This document shows positions 22,358 through 28,948 of a DNA stretch of 28,948 nt, piece after piece (within the stretch, counting starts at the first letter, position 1; each line of letters starts with the position of its first letter). The translations under genes were made by a program, and so were the position numbers. The notes under the pieces were generated by a model. It made no database searches and was not told where the DNA came from. It worked only from the letters and a program-made list of their open reading frames with translations. Origin of the DNA: Sperchopsis tessellata (Eukaryota; Arthropoda; Insecta; Coleoptera; Hydrophilidae); the NCBI GenBank assembly GCA_033557685.1, contig JAWQRN010000487.1:1-28948 (forward strand), in the 5' to 3' direction.

Positions 22358-22989
22358 TGATACACTGGAACAACTTACAGCCACCAAGATGGGGTAGGGA
22401 GGAAGCATTAGGAGCACACAAGGGGGTACAAAACAATAATGATGCAAGGAAAACAATTTAAAAGAAAAGAAAATAAGTTGCAAAAAGAATGTATATTAAC
22501 TAATGCAAATACATTAGAGTTAAATATAGAAGAATTAAGTAAAGAAAATAAACTAAGAATAAACACTAGCACACAAGATATAATATATACAGCAAATAGA
22601 GAATTAAATTAATGAATGAAAACGTGCTTATGAAGGAAGGGTAAATTAAAAGATGTTGAGAATGTTTACTTTGGGACTGTTGCTGGCTGTGGCGGACCTC
22701 GACTGACTTTGATTTCCGACGCTCCGTCTTTTATAAGCCCAGACGAAGGGTTGAAATTCAATGACGTTACCGCTAGAGGCGCTTTCCGAACCGTGAATAT
22801 TAACCCCTAAATTGTTAATGTTTTTTTATAATTTGGGTTAAAAGTGACTGAATGGAATTATTAGAATCTATACTACCTAGCTTCATAAGAAACACACAAA
22901 AAAATGTTTTCAGTGCGCCATTAACGAAATTTCCACCCGCGTACAACACTAATTATTAAATAATTAAATAATTAATTCATGGGGTAACA
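22358..22989 (-). mobile_element. Solo LTR, 632 bp
   Basis: Read on the minus strand it starts TGTTACCCCATGAATT and ends GTTCCAGTGTATCA, so it has the TG...CA ends of an LTR. It is flanked by a 4-bp duplication ATAT (22990-22993 and 22354-22357). Removing the element and one ATAT rejoins the host LINE frame exactly (SNI|NTDNEIT). No gag or pol is attached, so it formed by LTR-LTR recombination. The 4-bp duplication fits Ty3/gypsy or BEL-type elements; the superfamily is uncertain. Confidence 0.85.
22701..22736 (-). promoter_or_regulatory. Core promoter in the solo LTR (TATA and initiator)
   Basis: On the minus strand TTATAAAAG (22736-22728) is followed about 30 nt later by TCAGTC (22706-22701), the arthropod initiator consensus at the expected distance. 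This marks the U3/R boundary of the LTR. If still active it would drive transcription leftward into the rest of the LINE and towards the BICDL-like exon in its sense direction. Confidence 0.6.
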
Positions 22990-24116
22990 ATATTACTCCC
23001 CAGATATGTAAACTTCTGAACCACCTCAATATTGTCATCGTCCACAGTCCAGTTCTGTTCCCGTCTCACTCCTGTTTTAACTTCCATTACTTTCGTTTTA
23101 TTTACATTTATTTTTAGTCCAATCCTTTTTGATCCCTGTTTCAGCTTCTCGTATCTTTCTCTCACGGCTCTTTTGGAACTTGTAATCAGTTACAAGTCAT
23201 CGGCGTATTCAATCATCTATATTTCCTTGTTAAATTTGGTTCCACTAGTATTATATTCATGCTTCTGACAACTCTATATTAAAAAGCATGGGAGCCAGAC
23301 TACAAATCTATTGTAGTATGTTCTTGGATTTTAACTATTCCTTTGGCCCTCTCCATTGCCATGCGTGTTAATCTATCAAGTTTGGCTGGAATGCCAACTT
23401 CCTATATTGCTTTGAACAGTGGTTTTCTTTGGATGCTATCATAAGCTTGTTTAAAATCCACGAACAGCTAGTAGAGGAGTGTGATGTACTCCCAGGCCTT
23501 TTCCATAATCTGCCTGACTGTGAAAAATTGATCAATTTTCGATCTTTATACATTCCCTTATCTCCCTTAAGATTGGTTATTCACTATGAGGTTGAGCTTT
23601 GTTTCCCGCAGGTAGTTCTGGTTCATCGGATATTCTATTTAGATGTTTGTCGAAATATGTTTTCCATGTGTCAAGTACCTGCTCTATATTCACCAGAATC
23701 TCTTCCTCTGAGTCTTTAATCATAGTTTCGCTGAGTTGATTGGACTTCTATTGCTTGATATCTCTGTAGAATTTCCTTATTTCTCCACAGTCATGCATTT
23801 CTTGTATCTTTTTCAAAAGCATTCTTAAATGCTCTCGCTTTTTCCTCTTGCATACATTTTTTGCTTTTCTCCTGAGCTCTTCATAACCTTTTCTTCTAGC
23901 TATTGTCCGGCTTTGAATCCATTTCATTCTTGCATATTTCTTTTAGAAGCCGCCTCTTCGCATTCTTTTTCATACATTCTTTCCTACCACATTTTTTAGG
24001 GTTCTCTTGATTGCTGCATCTGGATCTACATGGATTTTTTCTAGTTCTTGATAAATTTTCTTTCTATATTTTGCTAATAAATGTTCATTGCTGATTAGCC
24101 CTTCTGTTCTATATCT

Positions 24117-24210
24117 GGGAAGCTTATTTACATTAAAATCAATGTGTTTTGCTTTTTATTTGATCGATCTAGCGCCTTAATTGCCCCTTACGGTGAGATA
24201 ATTGGCCATG
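24117..24210. repeat. Imperfect direct repeat, copy 1
   Basis: It begins GGGAAGCTTATTTACAT and ends near CGGTGAGATAAT. The same two blocks flank a similar A/T-rich middle in copy 2 at 24666-24757, with roughly 70% identity by eye. The left part overlaps the 5' end of the LINE (NVNKLP on the minus strand), so both copies are probably pieces of that family. Confidence 0.55.
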
Positions 24211-24665
24211 TCAAAAAAGTCTAAAAATTCCATACATTTGCGTGTGTTAAGAAAACATTACGACGCTACAATCAAAGACATTATTATGACGTATTGTTTT
24301 AATGTAACTTTAAATTTCTCTCTCCAATGTGATCTATTTTACGTCGTAACTGAAAACCGCTTATTTTATTATTTTAATATTATTGTAAAGAGCGCCTTGC
24401 ATAAAAACGCTGAATTTATGTAAACACACCCGCAAATTATTTTAAAAGGTATAAATGCTACCGCTAATTGTAAATAAAAAAGTTCTACTAAGCTCTTATA
24501 TAGTATATATAGTTCTTATAGAGTTTGTAACTCAAGTGTATTTCTAACACCTAATAAAAATTAAAGAGTAGAATTTAAAAAAAGAGTGTTTTCAATTAAT
24601 ACACTTAACTCGTGCCCATTTTTTTTATGGAAATCGACATTTTAAAAAATGCTTTCACAATACTA
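24211..24665. other. Spacer between direct repeats
   Basis: A+T-rich, with no supported gene. The frame at 24202-24423 has no recognisable motif and is biased by base composition. Confidence 0.4.
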
Positions 24666-24757
24666 GGGAAGCTTATTTACATCCAAATGAAAGTATTTAA
24701 CTTTTTGTTAGAGCCATCTAACTCCTTCAATGCCTTTTCGGTGAGATAATATGTCAC
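24666..24757. repeat. Imperfect direct repeat, copy 2
   Basis: It is the partner of 24117-24210, with identical first 17 bases and the shared CGGTGAGATAAT. On the minus strand both copies can be read as similar short peptides (ALKELDGSNKKLNT here, AIKALDRSNKKQNT in copy 1), which suggests a coding origin in a retroelement. Confidence 0.5.
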
Positions 24758-26350
24758 GGGCATTTAAGGCGATAGATTTGTTAAATAAAATGCACAACAC
24801 ATTCATTTGTATGTACATAAGAACCTATTCCTAGTAACATGAGTGCATTACTAGAAAATGTTGATTTTCATAAAAAACAATTATACAAATTACTGACGGG
24901 ATATTACAGAGTTATTGATATGCTAGATGGCTTACTGGAGATTCAGAGCAAGTCCTGAGAATTCAACTATTTAAGATTATTCGATATACGTGGTAATATA
25001 ACCAAATAGCAACAAATAAAATAAAAAATAATTCCTACTTGTTAATCGCGTGAAACAAAGAAAAATACACAAAATTTATAATATTATTTAAACATAGAAT
25101 TTAAGATAATGTCAGGTACTAATTTGATAGATTATTTCGTGCTAAACAAAACGTTTGTCGGTTACACTTCATTGAACCTCGCTTCTTAAAAATACCTGTT
25201 TTTGTTAATTATAACAACTATCGCGTTAGTGACAGTTAACGAAACAAATATCGATTACCATAAAACACCAATGACCAGACAGGTTCAACAGACAAACCAA
25301 TGTCACTAGTGAACAGTAACACGTGGTAAAAATCGTAGCAGCCTTACCTTGAAGTAAAAAATCGGTAAGAATTTGTACATACACATATTGTTACGGTTTA
25401 GAAATCGTACCAAGAAATAGTACGTGAAATGGTAGAATGTACAGAGCTCGGCCCTGGCGGTATTGAAGAATTTGTACGTGGACCGCATCGCGTTCGTCCA
25501 GGAGACTGGTTATTCGAGGGTGCCTAGGTATTGTTTAAAGATTATGTGGATGCTGAGTCGGGAACATTAATCTCTGGGGCCGAACAACTGGACTTTCTCC
25601 CTGAGCTGGTGTTATTAATAAAAAAAGGAAAACGAGACATAAAATATATCCATAGAGTGGCGCTATATCACCACCAGAAAGTAACTCACCCCCAGCTGGG
25701 TTATCTAGGAATCAGATTTCCTAGCATATAATCACCCCCAGCGTAGTGCTGATAGTATTGGGATATTTAGTGTGCCCTCTTGTTTCTTTTGAAAAAGAAA
25801 AAAAGACGAGTTGTTAAAAGTTAAAGAAAATATAGAAAAACTATCGCCTGGCGAAGCAATATCATTGATATATCTCTTATTATATGCTTTTTAATGAGTA
25901 AAAAAGCGCACCTTCCATTGCGATAAAGATTACTACTAAGTAGCTAGACACATTATACAATAGCATACATATGCACAATAATTCAAAAGAGAAAATTGTT
26001 ATTCTTATCGTATAGATAAAGCTAGATATTTCCATTCACTATGGTACTGCTAGGTACCACATTACGTAAGCAGCACTGACAAAGAAATACGTATGCATAG
26101 CTTTAATATCGTTGTGGACATTTTGTTATTGCAAACCGTGAATGACTCAGGCACAGGTTATTTTTACTTTCTATTCTTGCATCGTAATATGAAGATGACT
26201 GATTGCAGAAGGTATGCAAACAATCCAAAGCGCAGTCATGGAAGATTTCAAAGAACTTCCACATTACTGATGACCTATACTAGACAACCTTGGAATTTTG
26301 TTTTTCGCTATTTTAAAATTTACTGCTTTTTCTTTACAAATTTCTGATTA
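24758..26350. other. Intergenic or intronic stretch with an odd G+C-richer island
   Basis: Mostly A+T-rich. At about 25395-25525 G+C content rises and a short frame (about 41 codons, with VECTELGPGG and VRGPHRVRPGDW) runs to a TAG. Just downstream, 25531-25731 holds another 66-codon frame (FKDYVDAESGTLISGAEQL). I recognise neither, and no splice sites or ends define them. They could be a retroelement remnant. Confidence 0.3.
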
Positions 26351-27509
26351 CGAACTAAGTATTGAGCGATTTTTTCTTTCGAATAAAAACTGGCTAATAG
26401 TACAATAGCATTCAGTAGCAAGGGAGCGGTGGACCCCTCAGTATCGCGCTTACGTTGTCAAAGCATTTTATCAAAACGGTAATTCTTACGTGCAGGCGCG
26501 TCGTGCTTTCCGCAACCATTTTAATATTCATCGAAATCGACCGGTGCCGTCTGCGTGTGTGATAAAAAAGTGGGTTGAGAACTTTGAGGAGACTCCGTCA
26601 ACGACAAGAAAGAAGCCTGGGAGACCAAAAATCGTGCGTACACCCGAAAACAACGAGTGTGTAAGAGTTGCGATCGAAAGAAGTCCGCGTCGTTCAGCTC
26701 GCCAGCGTAGCACTACTTTTGTGTTTTCTAACAGAACGGTTAGACGGATTTTACACATCGACCTAAACCTTCATCCGTTCAGGCCCTTAACGAAACCGAT
26801 TATGTGAGTCGAAGAAGGTTCTGTGAAGCATTTTTTAATTTAAATAATCGCGACGAGGACATTATAAACCATTTATCGATGAGTGATGAAGCCCACCTCC
26901 ATTTGTCCGGTTACGTCAACAAGCAGAACTTTAGGTATTGGAGAGACGTGAATCCTAGATAACTCTGGAATTTCTTCACTCCACGAAAGTTACTGTGTGG
27001 TGAGCCATGTCTTCATCAGGGATCATAGGGCCCTACTTTTTCGAAGATACTCGTGGTAATGCGGTGACAGTGATTTCACAAATATATTCACGCATGTTGG
27101 GAAACTTTTTTGCATCACAACTTGCACAGCACGAAGAAGAACGAAGAGACACTTTTTTCAACAGGGCGGAACAACTTCCCATACAGCGAGAGTAAGCTTG
27201 AATATTATTAATGGTTTATTTCCAAATCACGTGATTTCTCAAAATGGGGATATTGCATGGTTTCCCCGTTCACCGGACCTCAAAACGTGCGACTTTTTTG
27301 TGGAGTTACTTGAAGAGTAAAGTGTTTAAGGATAACCCACCACGAACAATGCTGCCGAATGTGATGAATAACTTCAGGGCTCGGTTGGAAAATGCGCATT
27401 TTTAAATTTTTGTTTTTGCTTTTTTTTGTAGTAAAAAAAATAATTTGGAAAAATTGATTGTCTTTTTCTTTACAGCCTTTTCAAAATCGCTCTTTATTCC
27501 GCCCACCTG
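26351..27509 (+). mobile_element. Broken DDE transposon (DUF4817-type transposase)
   Basis: The plus strand from about 26431 encodes a helix-turn-helix N-terminus: QYRAYVVKAFYQNGNSYVQA, CVIKKWVENFEET, KKPGRPKIVRTPEN and RSPRRSARQRS. In shifted frames it continues with MSDEAHLHLSGYVNKQNF (first Asp, about 26880), SSSGIIGPYFFEDTRGNAVT, QQGGTTSHTAR (second catalytic Asp replaced by Gly, about 27155) and RSPDLKTCDFF (third acidic site region). These are IS630/Tc1-related insect transposases. GAGCGATTTT at 26364-26373 and its complement at 27483-27492 mark degenerate terminal repeats. TA pairs lie at 26349-26350 and 27510-27511. Multiple frameshifts and stops make it inactive. Confidence 0.85.
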
Positions 27510-28831
27510 TATAAAAAATTTAAGATATGGAATCCGCAATAAATTGGAACAGTCATCTTAGCCTCATCAACAAAACGATAGTCTATAAACCCATAAAGCG
27601 ACCAGTCATCAGTGATTCCAACCTTTCGAAAATAAAACAATTCCAAAATGACTACATGACGTCTATCCGGGAATTGAAGGACATCACAGAGATACCATTA
27701 ATCAGCGACATCATTATCCAGGCCGCGAAAATGTTCTACAATATCGCGTGAGGATGAGTTCACTACAAACATCGCCGTCTTCAATCAGGAAACGACCCCT
27801 TTCAGAATAAAACGCAAGCTCTCCAAGAAAAGGATCATATAAAATCATATAGTACTCACGATAAATTACATTATTCTTCCTTGCAGATACTCCCGTATAA
27901 AAGGCGAAGTTTGTTTCACCCAAACCAAAATTCTACCCAGAATGGCTAACAAAACCTAACTGATAACAGTGATAAATATTTTGTAAAATGCAGATAGGGT
28001 AGGAAACAGATTTGGTTCAGAAAATCAGACGAGTTGGCAACGCCCAAAAAAATTATCTAGAAGATTTTAAACAAGAACGATCTTCTCGTTAGCTTCGATG
28101 CACTTTCTCTGTATTCGAATATTTCACGATTCCGTTCAGATTATTCACCAGCTGTTGACTAACGCCTTGGTCCCTAGCAAAAGTGTGCCTGAAATCTACA
28201 GACCTTTCGCTGCAAGTTCTATGAGCAAACTTCTGGAACTTCAAAGGGATCCTCTCTCTTCGATTACCGCAATGTGTGTTTTTTTTTCTTTTTGCAAAAA
28301 TACTATTTTGATACAGAGACAAATGGTGGATAGCTTTGATTATGCGCTTATAAATGCGATAATAGCGTAACGGGTTTTAAGTACAGGTAATTAAAACTAA
28401 ACAATAAGAAAGGTTACGAACCAATGAAAGTGAAAAGAGTCCTTGTACTCTTAAAGAAAACAAATACAAAGGGAAGAGGATGTATGCTTCGACTAATCCG
28501 ATATTCAACGCCTATTCGAAATATCTGCTAAGCTGATTCGGTCACACTTTATTTGTACTTGATATTTTTTATTGGTTCTTGTTTAATTTTTACAGTGCTG
28601 CATGAGTTATCGGAATTCCACCAGTAGTTTACATACAGCTACTAGGTTAGGTAACAATATAAATGTTTGGTTTCAATACGAAAATAACAAGGTGTATACA
28701 AATAAAGAAGAGGGAAGCTAGGGTGGGTTTAAACTTTCCTAAATCCGACCAGTAGTTTTCTCGCAGATCGTAATCAAACTGCAATTAAGAGAATTTGTTG
28801 TTTCCTTGGCCGTACAAATGTGTAATTCTAA
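27510..28831. other. Stretch with unassigned short frames
   Basis: A 74-codon frame (27527-27751, MESAINWNSHLSLINKT to AAKMFYNIA) starts just past the transposon end. It has mixed composition and a few coding-like features but no family I recognise. The opposite strand at 27714-27923 is open too (GETNFAFYTGVSARKNN). A similar pair of overlapping frames exists at 28089-28370. None has support beyond being open, and they could be retroelement debris. Confidence 0.3.
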
Positions 28832-28904
28832 TATGAATGTTGTTTCCGGGTGGAAACCGTGTAGAGGCTCTGATGAGTGCCGACGTTTCGTCCACTGTTG
28901 CAAG
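28832..28904 (-). repeat. Inverted copy of the window-edge repeat
   Basis: Read on the minus strand it gives CTTGCAACAGTGGACGAAAC, GTCGGCACT, AGAGCCTCTACACGG and ACCCGGAAACAACATTCATA, nearly identical to bases 28-100. It has the full middle block that the 16.4-kb copy lacks. Confidence 0.75.
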
Positions 28905-28927
28905 TGCAGTGAATTCATTTATTGAAG

Positions 28928-28948
28928 TAACATCACACGTCGGCACTT
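28928..28948 (+). repeat. Start of a further copy, cut by the window end
   Basis: TAACATCAC followed by CGTCGGCACTT repeats the beginning of the window in the same orientation, but the roughly 36 bases between these two blocks are missing. With the inverted copy just before it, this forms a head-to-head palindrome (AGTGCCGACG 28876-28885 pairs with CGTCGGCACT 28938-28947). Confidence 0.55.

Larger units (their letters stand above)
21780..24170 (-). mobile_element. LINE fragment interrupted by a solo LTR
   Basis: From high to low coordinates the minus strand gives NVNKLPRYRTEGLISNEHLL (about 24140-24080), a linker, QAYDSIQRKPLFKAIQEVGI in the RT region (about 23440), KRIGLKINVNKTKVMEV and EVVQKFTYLGSNI up to 22994. 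Then, after the solo LTR, come NTDNEITHEIRNRIMKGNRA (from about 22353), ERRVLRTIYEPI and VQRLKWAGDVERMPKELVPR (about 22000). The RT motifs identify an insect endonuclease/RT LINE distinct from the one at 17 kb. Many stops are present. It is 5'-truncated, and its 3' tail is not clearly visible. Confidence 0.8.

Noticed and set aside
24256..24349. Inverted pair TTACGACG / CGTCGTAA as transposon ends
   Set aside because: Eight bases only, with no flanking duplication or extension of the match.
1..28948. CRISPR array, bacterial operons, rRNA or an integrated virus
   Set aside because: No regularly spaced repeats, no operon-like ORF packing and no viral coding were seen. All mobile sequences fit insect transposons and retrotransposons.

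Overview
The window looks like insect nuclear DNA, most likely a beetle or another insect with a large repeat-filled genome. The evidence is the strong A+T richness, single-exon islands with GT-AG junctions separated by long introns, insect-type non-LTR retrotransposons, a mariner, a second DDE transposon, a tRNA-derived SINE, a Penelope-like remnant and a solo LTR. The species assignment is an inference. There are no bacterial-type operons, no CRISPR array and no rRNA.

Layout. 0-3.2 kb: a piece of an interspersed repeat at the left edge, a probable last exon of an unidentified plus-strand gene (665-806), a small inverted-repeat element, and a Penelope-like GIY-YIG remnant bracketed by inverted repeats. 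3.25-8.0 kb: a minus-strand aminopropyltransferase (spermidine synthase family) gene with three exons and a SINE in intron 1. A second phase-compatible first exon lies 3.3 kb upstream, beyond two abutting LINE fragments. 8.9-10.1 kb: a broken mariner. 10.1-15.8 kb: very A+T-rich DNA with LINE scraps and no gene I can support. 15.9-16.7 kb: a small minus-strand multi-exon gene or pseudogene of unknown family, whose middle exon resembles the repeat at the window edges. 16.9-20.6 kb: two head-to-head LINE fragments. 20.9-21.4 kb: one long coiled-coil exon of a Bicaudal-D-related (BICDL/BicDR) dynein adaptor, minus strand. 21.8-24.2 kb: a minus-strand LINE split by a 632-bp solo LTR whose removal restores the reading frame. 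26.35-27.5 kb: a broken DDE transposon. The right edge carries an inverted copy of the left-edge repeat, followed by the start of a further copy.

The host genes show no obvious pathway link. The most interesting item is the aminopropyltransferase. Its proximal first exon has lost the tryptophan of the substrate pocket, and its body has lost the pocket glutamate. The distal first exon keeps the tryptophan and is spliceable in frame. First-exon choice could therefore change the active site, or the locus could be a decayed tandem duplicate.
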